Origin: Pandoraea captiosa
GTDB lineage: Bacteria > Pseudomonadota > Gammaproteobacteria > Burkholderiales > Burkholderiaceae
Direction: 5' to 3'
Length of the DNA stretch: 64,000 nucleotides
Assembly: GCF_902459775.1 (NCBI RefSeq)
Contig: NZ_CABPSQ010000001.1
Coordinates: 868,001 to 932,000, forward strand
Under the pieces are notes generated by a model. The model had not been told where the DNA came from. It was given only the letters and a program-made list of their open reading frames with translations, and made no database searches. The translations under genes were made by a program, and so were the position numbers. Of the stretch, positions 43,502 through 53,450 are shown piece by piece. Numbering within the stretch: the stretch's first letter is position 1; every line of letters starts with the position of its first letter.

Positions 43502-44455
43502 ATGATCCAGATCGAAGACCTGCGCCTGATCGAGGCGCTTTCGCTCTCGCCATCGCTCAGTGCCGCAGCGCGCATGCTCAACGTGACGCCGCCTGCGCTC
43601 TCTGCCCGACTGCGCAAGCTCGAAGCCACGTTGGGTCTGGCGCTGGCCACGCGGACCTCCCGGCAGCTCAGCCTCACGGCCGAGGGCGAGCGGCTGGCGC
43701 GCGAAGGCTCGGCATTGCTGGCGCAACTCGATGCGTTGCCCGAGTCGTTCCGACGGGAAGACAAGCGTCTGACGGGTTCCCTGCGGGTTGCGGCGCCGTT
43801 CGGCTATGGCCGACATCATGTGGCGCCGGTGCTGGCGCGCTTCGGTCTACTGCATCCGGCGCTGAACCTTCAACTGGACCTGCGCGAGACGCCGTGGCCG
43901 GACAAACATGATTCGGACGCCGTCGTCCACGTTGGCGCGGTCAGGGACTCGTCGTGGATCGCCCGGCCGCTGGCACCGAACGATCGCTGGCTGTGCGCCA
44001 GTCCCGCGTACTTGCAGCGGCACGGCGTGCCGTCCGATCCGCACGCGCTCTTGCAACACCGCTGTATTTGCATTCGGGAGAACGATGAAGACGCATCGTT
44101 GTGGCGGTTCCGCCGGCGTGCAACGGCAGGCGCAGCAACAGGCAAACGGGCGATAGCGCGCGACAGCGTGCGTGTCGTCGCGGCCTACACGACGAACGAC
44201 GGCAGCGTCGCACGCGAGTGGGCCGAGCAGGGGCTGGGACTGGTGTTGCGCTCCGAATGGGACACCCGTGACGCTGTCGCGGCGGGCCGACTCGTGCGTG
44301 TGCTAACCGATTGGGAATTCGACAGCGCACCGGTCACGTTGCTGGTGCCCACGCGGCGCGGTCGCACCGCGCGGCTGCAGGCGCTCATGGCGTTCGTGGA
44401 AGACGCGCTCGCCGCTTCGCCGCCGGCGCGTCGCGGGCGCCGTCAGGAAGGCTGA
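43502..44455 (+). CDS. LysR-family regulator, divergent to HAD/PLP operon
   Basis: This 317-aa protein has the HTH SLSPSLSAAARMLNVTPPALSARL (residues about 14-37), a linker helix, and an effector domain starting RVAAPFGYGRHHVAPVLARF as in CrgA-like subgroups. Effector-domain residues 195-210 are Arg-rich. The ATG follows AGGTGA closely. The dyad upstream and the divergent layout make it the likely regulator of the HAD and PLP enzyme genes. Confidence 0.9.
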   Translation: MIQIEDLRLIEALSLSPSLSAAARMLNVTPPALSARLRKLEATLGLALATRTSRQLSLTAEGERLAREGSALLAQLDALPESFRREDKRLTGSLRVAAPFGYGRHHVAPVLARFGLLHPALNLQLDLRETPWPDKHDSDAVVHVGAVRDSSWIARPLAPNDRWLCASPAYLQRHGVPSDPHALLQHRCICIRENDEDASLWRFRRRATAGAATGKRAIARDSVRVVAAYTTNDGSVAREWAEQGLGLVLRSEWDTRDAVAAGRLVRVLTDWEFDSAPVTLLVPTRRGRTARLQALMAFVEDALAASPPARRGRRQEG

Positions 44456-44498
44456 GTGGGCTAAGTGGGCTAAGTGCTAAGTGGGCTGAACGGGCTGA
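44456..44498 (+). repeat. 9-bp tandem repeat between convergent LysR and MFS genes
   Basis: GTGGGCTAA-like units (five copies, one shortened to seven bases) begin right after the LysR stop and run into the last codons of the MFS gene, encoding its PQPVQP tail. Confidence 0.8.
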
Positions 44499-45769
44499 GG
44501 GTCGAGCCGAGCGCTGACGATGCGGGCGCGGTTGGCGAGCACGCTGCACAGGATCAGGAGGATGGCCGTCATGAAGAAGACGGCGGGCAGTCCGAACATC
44601 ACGGCGACCTGACCGCCGATGATGGGGCCTATGACTTGCCCACTGAACTGCGCCGACTGGAGATAGCCGAGCAGCTTGCCGGTGTTGCGCTCGTGGACGG
44701 CCTGCCGCGCCAGCTTGCCGATGGCAGGCAGCAGACCGGCCAGCGTCATGCCCATCAATACGCGCAATACCGCCAACTGCCACCACTCGGTCACGAACGC
44801 CTGCGGCACCATCACCAGCGCCGTCGCGATCAGACAACCGACGATCACGCGCCAGCTGCCGATGCGATCGGCCAGCGCCCCCAACTTCGCTGCGCTCAGC
44901 ATGCTGCCCAGCGCGGAACTCGCCATGACCACACCCGCCACGCGCGTGAGATGCGGGCCATCGACGCCCAACTGGCCGATGTAGACGGTAATGATCGGCT
45001 CGATGGACATGTTGGCGAGCAGCACCATCATGCCGGTGAACAATATCGCCGCGATGATGCCGGCCCGTGCCGTCGGCATGCGCGCGTCGCCGTTTGTCGC
45101 GGTGCGACGTTTGCCGTCGCGTGCGCGGTCGAAATCTTCGCGCACACCGAAAATCGTCAGCAGGGCGGTGATCGAGATCATGCCGGCGCAGGCGAAGAAG
45201 GTGCCGCGAATGCCGATCAACGGCGGAAGCAGGCCACCGATCAGGGGGCCGGTCAGATTGCCGGCGAGGGCGCCGGTCGACAACACGCCCAACGCCCATC
45301 CCGCGCGCTCGCGGGGGGCTTGCGTGCCGATCATGACGGTCGACGCCGACGCGAAACCGCCGATCAGGCCGGTGAGCAGACGCAGCGCGACGAGCTGATA
45401 GACATTGTGGGCAATGCCGATGAGCGACGTCACGATCACCATGCCCACGGCGGCCCGGATGAGCATTGGGCGACGCCCGAAGCGATCAGCCAGATGCCCC
45501 CAGATTGGCGCAGTCGCGGCGGTGCCGAGAAACGTTGCGCTGAAGGCGACCCCCGACCACTGAATGACGGCCGACTCGGGCGCGACGCCCAGTTGTTTGA
45601 CGTAAAGCGGCAGGAACGGCAGCAACATGCTCAGGCCCGCCAGCGTGGTGAACGAGCCGAACACGCAGATCGCAAGATTGCGCTGCCAGTACGGACGGTT
45701 GCGTTCGGCATAGCCGACAGTCGTGTCGCCGGCACCGGTGCCGGCGTCTGAAGGAGACGGGGGGCTCAC
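44477..45769 (-). CDS. MFS multidrug efflux transporter (MdtG-like)
   Basis: This 430-aa transporter has twelve membrane segments. Motif A is GHLADRFGRRPMLI after TM2, and a motif-C-like Gly-rich TM5 (GALAGNLTGPLIGGLL) marks it as a drug:H+ antiporter. Translation starts at a GTG at 45769 behind AGAGG. The first 25 residues and a central loop (REDFDRARDGKRR) are cytosolic. It is convergent with LysR and upstream lies a decayed LysR gene, which might once have controlled it. Confidence 0.87.
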   Translation of the reverse strand: MSPPSPSDAGTGAGDTTVGYAERNRPYWQRNLAICVFGSFTTLAGLSMLLPFLPLYVKQLGVAPESAVIQWSGVAFSATFLGTAATAPIWGHLADRFGRRPMLIRAAVGMVIVTSLIGIAHNVYQLVALRLLTGLIGGFASASTVMIGTQAPRERAGWALGVLSTGALAGNLTGPLIGGLLPPLIGIRGTFFACAGMISITALLTIFGVREDFDRARDGKRRTATNGDARMPTARAGIIAAILFTGMMVLLANMSIEPIITVYIGQLGVDGPHLTRVAGVVMASSALGSMLSAAKLGALADRIGSWRVIVGCLIATALVMVPQAFVTEWWQLAVLRVLMGMTLAGLLPAIGKLARQAVHERNTGKLLGYLQSAQFSGQVIGPIIGGQVAVMFGLPAVFFMTAILLILCSVLANRARIVSARLDPQPVQPT

Positions 45770-45823
45770 AAAAACCTCTGATTCGCGGGAAGTGCGCGGC
45801 GCGATGCCGCAGCAACCGCCAGT

Positions 45824-46030
45824 CTAGCCCGGTCGCCGTGTGACGAGTACGGTCGCGGCGCGTACGTCACTCTTGCGCGTGTCGGACGAATGCGCAAGTG
45901 TCTCTATCAAAAAATCGACGAAAACCCGTGCACGCGACGGCAGCGTCTTGCCGTGCGGGAATAGGAGACTCACCGGGCGGGACCGTCCCGCATGGTCGGG
46001 ACGGACTTCGACGAGGCGCCCGGCGGTCAG
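45824..46030 (-). pseudogene. C-terminal remnant of a LysR-family regulator
   Basis: The minus strand reads through an uninterrupted frame ending at TAG 45824-45826. Its translation, TAGRLVEVRPDH then SRPVSLLFPHGKTLPSRARV then FVDFLIETLA, is the classic C-terminus of a CrgA-like LysR effector domain. There is no start codon, HTH or remaining effector domain: the frame runs upstream into a heptamer repeat and then the 3' end of another gene. About 230 residues are therefore missing. The rest of the 327-bp gap has no other gene. Confidence 0.8.
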
Positions 46031-46032
46031 CC

Positions 46033-46074
46033 GCGAAACGCGAAACGCGAAACGCGAAACGCGAAACGCGAAAC
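46033..46074 (+). repeat. Heptamer tandem repeat (GCGAAAC)x6
   Basis: Six exact GCGAAAC units run on into CGAAACGTTTCG (a 12-bp palindrome). The repeat sits exactly where the LysR remnant loses homology. Seven-base units shift the reading frame with each copy, so this type of array would not be tolerated inside a working gene. Confidence 0.95.
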
Positions 46075-46096
46075 GTTTCGGGTGACAGGTGACGGC

Positions 46097-47074
46097 TCAG
46101 GCGAGCGGCTGGCGCAGCGTGGCGTCGGCCACGCGAATCTGTTTCGGAATCAGTCGCAGTTGCAGGAACGTATCTGCGATTTTCTGTTGGGCGGCCAGCA
46201 CGGGCTCCGACACGGGCTTGTAGATGTGCGCGTAGTGGCGCAGGCCTTTCTCGATGATCTTCGCATCGAGACCCTGAATGGGGGCCAGCTGTGCCGCTGC
46301 CGCCGCGTAGTTCGCGCGGATCTGCTGCCCGGTCTGGCCCAGCGATTCCAGCGTGGCCTTCACGACGTCACCCCGTTTTTCCGCGAACGCGCGCTGGCTC
46401 AGGAAGAACTGATGATGATCGGCGGCCCCTTCGGCGTTCGCGAGCAGGCGCACGGGACTCTGGTCGAGCACGGCGGTGAGGAACGGTTCCCAGATCGCCC
46501 AGGCGTCGACTGCACCCCGTTCAAGCGCGGCGCGTGCGTCGGCCGGCGCGAGGAATACCGGGCTGATGTCGCCGTAATCCAGCCCGTGTTTGCGCAGCAA
46601 CGCAACGAGGAACCAATGGACGTCCGAGCCCTTGTTGAAGGCAACGCGCTTGCCGCGCAAGTCGGCGACCGTGTGGATGGCCGACTGCTTTGCGACGACG
46701 ACGCCCTCGGCGAGCGGCGTCGGAATTTCGTAGGCGCTGTAGACGAAGTCGGCCCCGGCGGCCTGCGCGAACACGGGGGGCGCTTCGCCCACGTAGCCGA
46801 AGTCGATGGCGCCCACATTGAGGGCTTCGAGCAATTGCGGCCCGGCGGCGAACTCGGCCCATGTGAGCTCGACGCCGAGCGGGCGCAGGCGCGCTTCGAG
46901 CGAGCCGTTCGCCTTGGCGAGCACCAGCGTGCTTGCCGCCTTCTGATAGCCGATGCGGAATTTGCCCGGCTCGTACGCTGCCCTGGCGGTGAGTGGGGGC
47001 AGCGCGACGCTGGCCGCGCCGGCGCCGAGTACGGAGAGGAAATGACGACGTGAGCGTGAGTTGAGCGGTTTCAT
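46097..47074 (-). CDS. ABC substrate-binding protein, sulfonate type (SsuA-like), orphan
   Basis: This 325-aa periplasmic protein has a twin-arginine-like signal (SRSRRHFLSVLG). The core FRIGYQKAASTLVLAKANGSLE and DLRGKRVAFNKGSDVHW plus DAWAIWEPFLTAV are diagnostic of the aliphatic-sulfonate binding subfamily. No permease or ATPase is adjacent, so it must use one elsewhere. The gene is intact. The decayed LysR lies immediately beyond its stop. Confidence 0.9.
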   Translation of the reverse strand: MKPLNSRSRRHFLSVLGAGAASVALPPLTARAAYEPGKFRIGYQKAASTLVLAKANGSLEARLRPLGVELTWAEFAAGPQLLEALNVGAIDFGYVGEAPPVFAQAAGADFVYSAYEIPTPLAEGVVVAKQSAIHTVADLRGKRVAFNKGSDVHWFLVALLRKHGLDYGDISPVFLAPADARAALERGAVDAWAIWEPFLTAVLDQSPVRLLANAEGAADHHQFFLSQRAFAEKRGDVVKATLESLGQTGQQIRANYAAAAAQLAPIQGLDAKIIEKGLRHYAHIYKPVSEPVLAAQQKIADTFLQLRLIPKQIRVADATLRQPLA

Positions 47075-47186
47075 GGACGTTGGGACGTTGCCCCGATAAA
47101 TTGGCCGAATGCGTCAATCGATTTGATTGACGTCGATTATCCGGGCCGGTCCGAACGGGGCAACGAAGCGATTGTGCTTTAGATAT

Positions 47187-48722
47187 TCAGCGTTGCGGTG
47201 CGATGTATGCGACGCAAAGTGGAATGGGCGATGCGCCGCCGTGATACGCAAACGGCACGGTTTCCTGGGCCTCGATGCTCAGCGTTGGCCACAAGGCCAG
47301 CGTGCGCGAAAAGTTCGCCTCGCGGCATGACCGGCCGGGGCGCTCGAGCAGGAGCGCGCCGCGGGCGCGCACCTCGGATTCGTCCATATCTCGCGTATAG
47401 ATGTTCGGGCGCTGCGTTGCCGACCAGCGTGCGAGCAGGCGCGGGTTGCCCGGGGCATAGAAGGTCAGCCAGGTGGCCAGGTGGTCGTGTCCCACGAAAG
47501 CCAGCGGCGTCTGGTAGCGCGCCTGCCATCGTTGCTCGAGGCCGAAGCTGGCGGCCTTGATGCCGGCGAACTTTTGCCCGGCGTTGCGCAGGTTCATGCT
47601 GAGCGCCATGGTGTAACCGACCAGCACCATCAGGCCGACGGCCGGCAGCCAGCGGGAAATTCGCCAGGCGCGTCTGGCTGTCTGCGGGGCGGCACAGGCG
47701 ACCAGGAGCGCGGGCAGCGGAACGGCGAACGGTTGCAGCCATTCGGAGATGCGTCCGCCCTCATGGACCGTGAAATACACGAGGATCGGAAGCAGAGGAG
47801 GCAGCACGACGCAGGCCGATAGCCACACGGGCAACGGCGGCGCCTTGAATCGGATGCCGGCCAGATGCATGACGACGGCGAGCGTGGCCACCGGATAGAA
47901 CGCGGCAAGGGCGCCACGCAGGCCCCGCAGGTTCAATCGCTGCTGGATCTGATCGTCGACCCATCGGAAAGCCGCAAAGTCGTGGGACGTCAGCCAGAGC
48001 ACGTTGGGGACGACAAGCGCGACGAAGATTGCGACCCCCAGCACGAAGGCGGGCTGTCGATAGTGGCGGCGCGTGCACGGGGTCCATAGCGTGATGATGA
48101 AAATTGCGCCGAGCAAGGCGAACGTCGAATACTTGGTCATGGCGGCCAACCCGGCCACGGTACCGAACGCCGGCCAGAATCGCGGCGAGTCGCACATCGC
48201 GCGCACGAACAGCCAGAGCATCCAGGGCCAGAGCATGACCAGCAGGTAATTGTCGTTGTACGGCAGGATGTCGATGTTGATCGCGCCGCTCAGATGCAGG
48301 CTGAGCATGGCCAGCCATGCGAGACGCGCGTTGCCCGAGAGGCGTTGGGCAAGGTGCCACACTCCCAGCATGCCGATCGCCACGGCAGCGAAGTGCGATG
48401 CGTACCAATAAAACGCCAGCGCTTCGGGGCGCAATCCCAGCGCGGGCCACATCGAAAAGCCGACCAGCCATGGATTCTTCGGCGTTCCCCATTGCGCGTT
48501 ACGCGCCCAGTTGAAGGCTTCGACGGCGTCGAACGGAACGGTGGGGTCGAGCGTTGCGCTCACCAGCGCCCACACGAGCGCGTAGATCGCGACGTAGAGC
48601 GAAGGCGAATATTGAACGGCAGCCGCCGTGCGCAGGAAGATGGCCCGTGCGGAGGTGGGGCGCCGGGTGGGGGCGAACGTAGGGCCGGAGGCGGGAGCAG
48701 AGGAGGCGTCGTGTTTTTGCAT
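47187..48722 (-). CDS. Glycosyltransferase family 39-like membrane protein (PMT_2/ArnT-like)
   Basis: This 511-aa polytopic protein has ten or more hydrophobic segments. The early loop contains PTVPFDAVEAFNWARNAQWG, where GT-C enzymes such as ArnT and PMT carry the catalytic acidic residue (DAVE). Later NDNYLLVMLWPWMLW and a C-terminal periplasmic part follow. It likely transfers a sugar from a polyprenyl-phosphate donor to an envelope acceptor. No arn or LPS genes are nearby. There is no SD before the ATG. An AT-rich 227-bp region upstream (48723-48949) holds the probable promoter. Confidence 0.82.
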   Translation of the reverse strand: MQKHDASSAPASGPTFAPTRRPTSARAIFLRTAAAVQYSPSLYVAIYALVWALVSATLDPTVPFDAVEAFNWARNAQWGTPKNPWLVGFSMWPALGLRPEALAFYWYASHFAAVAIGMLGVWHLAQRLSGNARLAWLAMLSLHLSGAINIDILPYNDNYLLVMLWPWMLWLFVRAMCDSPRFWPAFGTVAGLAAMTKYSTFALLGAIFIITLWTPCTRRHYRQPAFVLGVAIFVALVVPNVLWLTSHDFAAFRWVDDQIQQRLNLRGLRGALAAFYPVATLAVVMHLAGIRFKAPPLPVWLSACVVLPPLLPILVYFTVHEGGRISEWLQPFAVPLPALLVACAAPQTARRAWRISRWLPAVGLMVLVGYTMALSMNLRNAGQKFAGIKAASFGLEQRWQARYQTPLAFVGHDHLATWLTFYAPGNPRLLARWSATQRPNIYTRDMDESEVRARGALLLERPGRSCREANFSRTLALWPTLSIEAQETVPFAYHGGASPIPLCVAYIAPQR

Positions 48723-48949
48723 GCGCGCTTCGACTGGCCGAAGGCGCGCATGTTCTTCGCATCATTTTGCAATCCAAACCAATGGCAATGGATCGAAAAT
48801 ACTCGCTATCTAATTGTTTTTATAAGGATTTCCGCCTAGTTTCAGGTGGCGAAGGGGCGCCTTTCGGCCACACTCGTTCACAAACGCGAACAAACGAAAA
48901 CGAATGAAAACGGAAGACAACAATTTTTTCGGCGCGAGCCAGACATGCG

Positions 48950-49366
48950 TCACGCCGGATCCGGCGTTGCGTCGACGATCAGCGCCGGGTTCACCTGCCG
49001 GATTCGTTGATCGACGAAGTAGCCGCCGCCTTCCTGATAGCGAAGGTAGAGGCGCTCGCATTCCCGGCACCGGCATACGTTCGCGCGGTTGTACGGAAAG
49101 TAGCGCGGCGCGATAGGCGCGTCGGCATGCCAGTAAGACGTGCCGTTCGGGTGATATTCGACGAAGGTCGGTTCCCGCCCGGCCTGGATTTCCTGCGGAT
49201 CGAGCAACGTGCCGATGACTTCCAGTTGCGCGTCGGGCATCGAGTTGGGCAGCGTCGCCCAGCCGTCGAGCGGGGTCTTCGTGCATTGGCATTCGGTGGA
49301 CAGGGTGCCGGCGGACACGGCAAGGGCGCGGAAGGCAGCGGGGTCGAGGTAAGGAAGATCGCTCAT
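48950..49366 (-). CDS. Cys-containing unknown protein, 138 aa
   Basis: I do not recognise the family. The protein is soluble and compact. Five Cys fall in two groups, ECQC near residues 26-29 and CRCREC near 97-102, which together could bind zinc or an Fe-S cluster. The second group is followed by LYLRYQEGGGYFVDQRIR, which looks like a conserved core. It has no signal peptide and no operon partner. The start ATG has only a weak upstream CATCCC context. Confidence 0.72.
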   Translation of the reverse strand: MSDLPYLDPAAFRALAVSAGTLSTECQCTKTPLDGWATLPNSMPDAQLEVIGTLLDPQEIQAGREPTFVEYHPNGTSYWHADAPIAPRYFPYNRANVCRCRECERLYLRYQEGGGYFVDQRIRQVNPALIVDATPDPA

Positions 49367-49712
49367 GGGGATGATGGGATTGGCGTGGTGCCGTCATCGC
49401 CATGGGTCGGAGGAATCGTGCGGCGCGGCGACGGCGTTCGACATGGTAGCGCGATGTCCGCCATGGGGCACGTCCGACCACGATAAGCCATTGGATTTCG
49501 TAGGGGTACCGCAACGCCCGTGCGACGCCGTTGCGCGCATTGGGGGACTGCGCTGAACGCGGCGCCGGTCATGCCGTTCTTTTGTTCTGACCCCTGATAT
49601 TGGTTGCACCGTATAGACACTTCAGATGTTAATCTTTCGCGTCCGCCGGTTTGCCGCTTTGCTTGCCGCGGATGGTACGGATAACAAGACAATGATTTCA
49701 TCAGGAGGGTAT
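49367..49712. other. 346-bp gene-free region before the exported esterase
   Basis: No gene is supported here. The left half is GC-rich with chance frames. The right half is more AT-rich and contains TTGCAC (49596-49601) followed 18 bp later by GTTAAT, a possible weak promoter for the esterase. An in-frame ATG at 49626 would extend the esterase by 29 codons but would place residues before its signal peptide. Confidence 0.4.
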
Positions 49713-50642
49713 GTGTTCGAAATGTTCCGTCAATACGGTATGGGTCTGACCCGGCAGGTGCCGAAGCTGGTAGCAGGGGGGATGGCAGCGGGCGTGATGG
49801 CGGCGGTCGCGCTGGCCGGCGCGCCCGCCCACGCGAGCGAGGTGGTGTCGAGCGAGGTTTACAGCAAGAACCTGTCGCGCCCGCTGACCTACAACGTGTA
49901 TCTCCCGACGGGATACGAAACCAGCGGCAAGACCACCTATCCGGTGCTGTATCTGCTGCATGGCAATGACGGCGTGAAGAACGACTGGGTGGTCAAGGGA
50001 CATATGCAGTCGACCATGGACAAGCTGATCGGCCACGGCGACATTCCGCCCGCCATCGTGATCATGCCCGACGCCAATACCAATTGGTACGTCGACCTGA
50101 AGGAACGCATGGAGACCGCGTTCTTCAGCGAACTGGTCCCGCACGTCGAGAAAACGTATCGCACGATCAAGACTCGCGACGGTCGTCTGATCGGCGGTTT
50201 GTCGATGGGAGGCTACGGTGCGATGCGCTACGCGCTCAAGTATCCGGAGAAGTTCAAGGCAGCGGCGCTGCTCAGTCCGGCCATCTACAACCCGGAGCCG
50301 CCCAGGGATTCATCGGCCCGTTTCGTGAAGGTGTTTGCGGAGCCGAATACCAACGGCGAGTACAGCGCACGTGTCTGGCAGCAGAACAACTATCCGGCTT
50401 ACTTCGACGAGTTCCTGAAAAAGGGCATCAAGGTGCCGATGTACATCAATTCGGGCGACGACGACGATTTCAACATCGAAATGGAAGCGACGCGCTTCTA
50501 CGAGTTGCTGCGTGCGAACAAGCAACCTGCCGAGTTGCGCATCGTCGACGGCAAGCATGAGTGGTCGGTCTGGTCCAGCACGCTCGCTGATGCGCTGAAG
50601 TACATCTTCCGCGACGTTCAGCGCCCGCAGCGAAACGACTGA
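49713..50642 (+). CDS. Exported alpha/beta hydrolase (esterase D/antigen 85-like)
   Basis: This 309-aa precursor starts at a GTG at 49713 behind a full AGGAGG (49703-49708). The signal peptide spans about residues 1-40 (cleavage near AHA-S). The catalytic Ser is in GGLSMGGYG, with YPVLYLLHGNDG forming the oxyanion-hole region and the late His in DGKHEWSVW. The architecture is that of the esterase family PF00756 (S-formylglutathione hydrolase-like, mycolyltransferases, feruloyl esterases), here periplasmic or secreted. Confidence 0.88.
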   Translation: MFEMFRQYGMGLTRQVPKLVAGGMAAGVMAAVALAGAPAHASEVVSSEVYSKNLSRPLTYNVYLPTGYETSGKTTYPVLYLLHGNDGVKNDWVVKGHMQSTMDKLIGHGDIPPAIVIMPDANTNWYVDLKERMETAFFSELVPHVEKTYRTIKTRDGRLIGGLSMGGYGAMRYALKYPEKFKAAALLSPAIYNPEPPRDSSARFVKVFAEPNTNGEYSARVWQQNNYPAYFDEFLKKGIKVPMYINSGDDDDFNIEMEATRFYELLRANKQPAELRIVDGKHEWSVWSSTLADALKYIFRDVQRPQRND

Positions 50643-50720
50643 CGTTCGCTAGGCCACCACTGGCGGCGCCCGTGCGGCCCCGCGATCGCCGACAAGGGCT
50701 TTCGCGGGGCCGGGTGGCAA

Positions 50721-52091
<1,371 letters not shown>

Positions 52092-52144
52092 CTACCGCTT
52101 GCAGTCTAAGCAGCGCTCTGATTTCATAGAAGCGAATAGTGCTA

Positions 52145-53035
52145 ATGAAAGATAGAAGCGGAGCTAATATCTTGGGCTTGTCTCTGGAAATCGATTTGCT
52201 GCGCTCGTTCGTGGCGATCGCGCAGGCGGGGTCGTTAAGTCGGGCAGCGCAGCACATTGCGCGAACGCAATCGGCGCTGAGCCAGCAGATGAAGCGCCTG
52301 GAAGAGATCGTGGATCAGCCACTGCTCCAGCGCACCGGGCGCGGGGTGGTGCTGACCGGGCCGGGCGAGCGTCTGCTCGGACACGCGCAGCGCATACTGC
52401 GTGCGCACGATGAAGCCATGGCCGACATGTCGGGACGAGGCCTCGCCGGAACGATCCGGTTCGGCTGCCCGGACGATTATGCGGCGGCGTTTCTCCCCCA
52501 TCTGCTGCGCGAATTCGCCGTGGTGCACCCGCAAGCGCTGGTGGAGGTCATTTGCGAACCGACGCCACGCCTGCTTGAACAACTCTCGCGGCACGCCATT
52601 GACCTTGCGCTGATCTCTGTGCCGGAAGGGGTGGACGAGCGCAGCGTGATCCGGCGCGAGCCGCTGGTGTGGATCGGAAATCCTGGGCTCGACGCCCTGT
52701 TGTCCGACGCTGACGAACCCTTGCCGCTCGCGCTCTCGGACCCCGATACGCTGGACCACATCGCCGCATGCGAGGCGTTGGCGAAAGCGGGACGCGCCTA
52801 TCGGATTGCGTACGCGAGCAGCAATCTCGCCGGACTTACGGCTCTGGCGCGTTCCGGTCAGGCGTTCGCCGTGATGACGCAAACGGCGGTGCCGGCGGAT
52901 TTACGCATTGTTACAGGTGATACCTTGCCGACGTTGCCGTCCGTCGGAATTACGGTAAAGTTCGATCGCGCCCGTCCTGCCCACCTGTGCACGGCATTCG
53001 CCGAGCAAATCCGGCAGACGTTGGCGGTGATCTAG
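52145..53035 (+). CDS. LysR-family regulator (DgdR-like), divergent to the aminotransferase
   Basis: This 296-aa protein has the HTH FVAIAQAGSLSRAAQHIARTQSALSQQM (residues about 22-50) and an effector domain IRFGCPDDYAAAFLPHLLREF. The ATG at 52145 is one choice among GTG 52139 and a TTG a few codons on (preceded by CGGAG) that would start MGLSLEIDLLRS. It probably represses or activates the aminotransferase, as in the DgdR paradigm. A short stem follows the stop. Confidence 0.88.
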   Translation: MKDRSGANILGLSLEIDLLRSFVAIAQAGSLSRAAQHIARTQSALSQQMKRLEEIVDQPLLQRTGRGVVLTGPGERLLGHAQRILRAHDEAMADMSGRGLAGTIRFGCPDDYAAAFLPHLLREFAVVHPQALVEVICEPTPRLLEQLSRHAIDLALISVPEGVDERSVIRREPLVWIGNPGLDALLSDADEPLPLALSDPDTLDHIAACEALAKAGRAYRIAYASSNLAGLTALARSGQAFAVMTQTAVPADLRIVTGDTLPTLPSVGITVKFDRARPAHLCTAFAEQIRQTLAVI

Positions 53036-53092
53036 GACGCAGGACGGGGCTGGCAAGCCGGATGTACGCTGTCGTTCCCGTCGGAGAGAAAT

Positions 53093-53117
53093 TGAAGCAC
53101 AATTGCGCGTTGCTTCA
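53093..53117 (+). terminator. Candidate hairpin downstream of the LysR gene
   Basis: TGAAGCA and TGCTTCA pair across an 11-base loop, 58 bp after the LysR stop, with no T-tract. The stem is moderate. Confidence 0.35.
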
Positions 53118-53240
53118 CGGCGCACGGTTGCGTGCCTGCGCGTCGGTGGAGCGTCATCCACAAGAATTCGGGTTTCAGGCTTTGGGGGCAACAATGGCCG
53201 CAAACCCGGGGTTATTCAGCTTTTTTGTATCGAGGTCGAT

Positions 53241-53369
53241 ATGTTGGCGCGTTTCGTGGCGTTTTTTCTGGTAGTCGGTTCGTTGTTCGCGCTGGCGGGC
53301 TGCAATACCGTCGATGGCGTCGGGCAGGATATTTCCGGGGCTGCGCGCACCGTCAAGCGCGCGCTGTAA
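53241..53369 (+). CDS. Entericidin-family small lipoprotein
   Basis: This 42-aa precursor has a signal peptide ending in the lipobox LAGC (Cys at about 20) and a short amphipathic tail TVDGVGQDISGAARTVKRAL, the hallmark of the entericidin A/B family. These bacteriolytic or membrane-active lipopeptides form a toxin/antidote pair in enterics, and in Burkholderiales they are usually single and stress-linked. A GAGG SD lies 6 bases upstream. An AT-rich stretch (TTATTCAGCTTTTTT) precedes it. Confidence 0.85.
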   Translation: MLARFVAFFLVVGSLFALAGCNTVDGVGQDISGAARTVKRAL

Positions 53370-53450
53370 GCGTGGCAGGTCCGTCGGACGCCGGGCGTCG
53401 GGCGGACCCGGCTCGGATGATTCGCCCGGCGACCCGCGCGTTTGCGGCAA

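Noticed and set aside
46033-46080. Heptamer repeats as a possible CRISPR array
   Set aside because: Units are directly adjacent with no spacers and are only seven bases. No cas genes are in the window. The other arrays are rejected for the same reason.
45840-46085. 81-aa plus-strand frame with ETRNAKRETRNAKR tail
   Set aside because: The tail is translation of the heptamer array. The opposite strand carries the clear LysR C-terminus.
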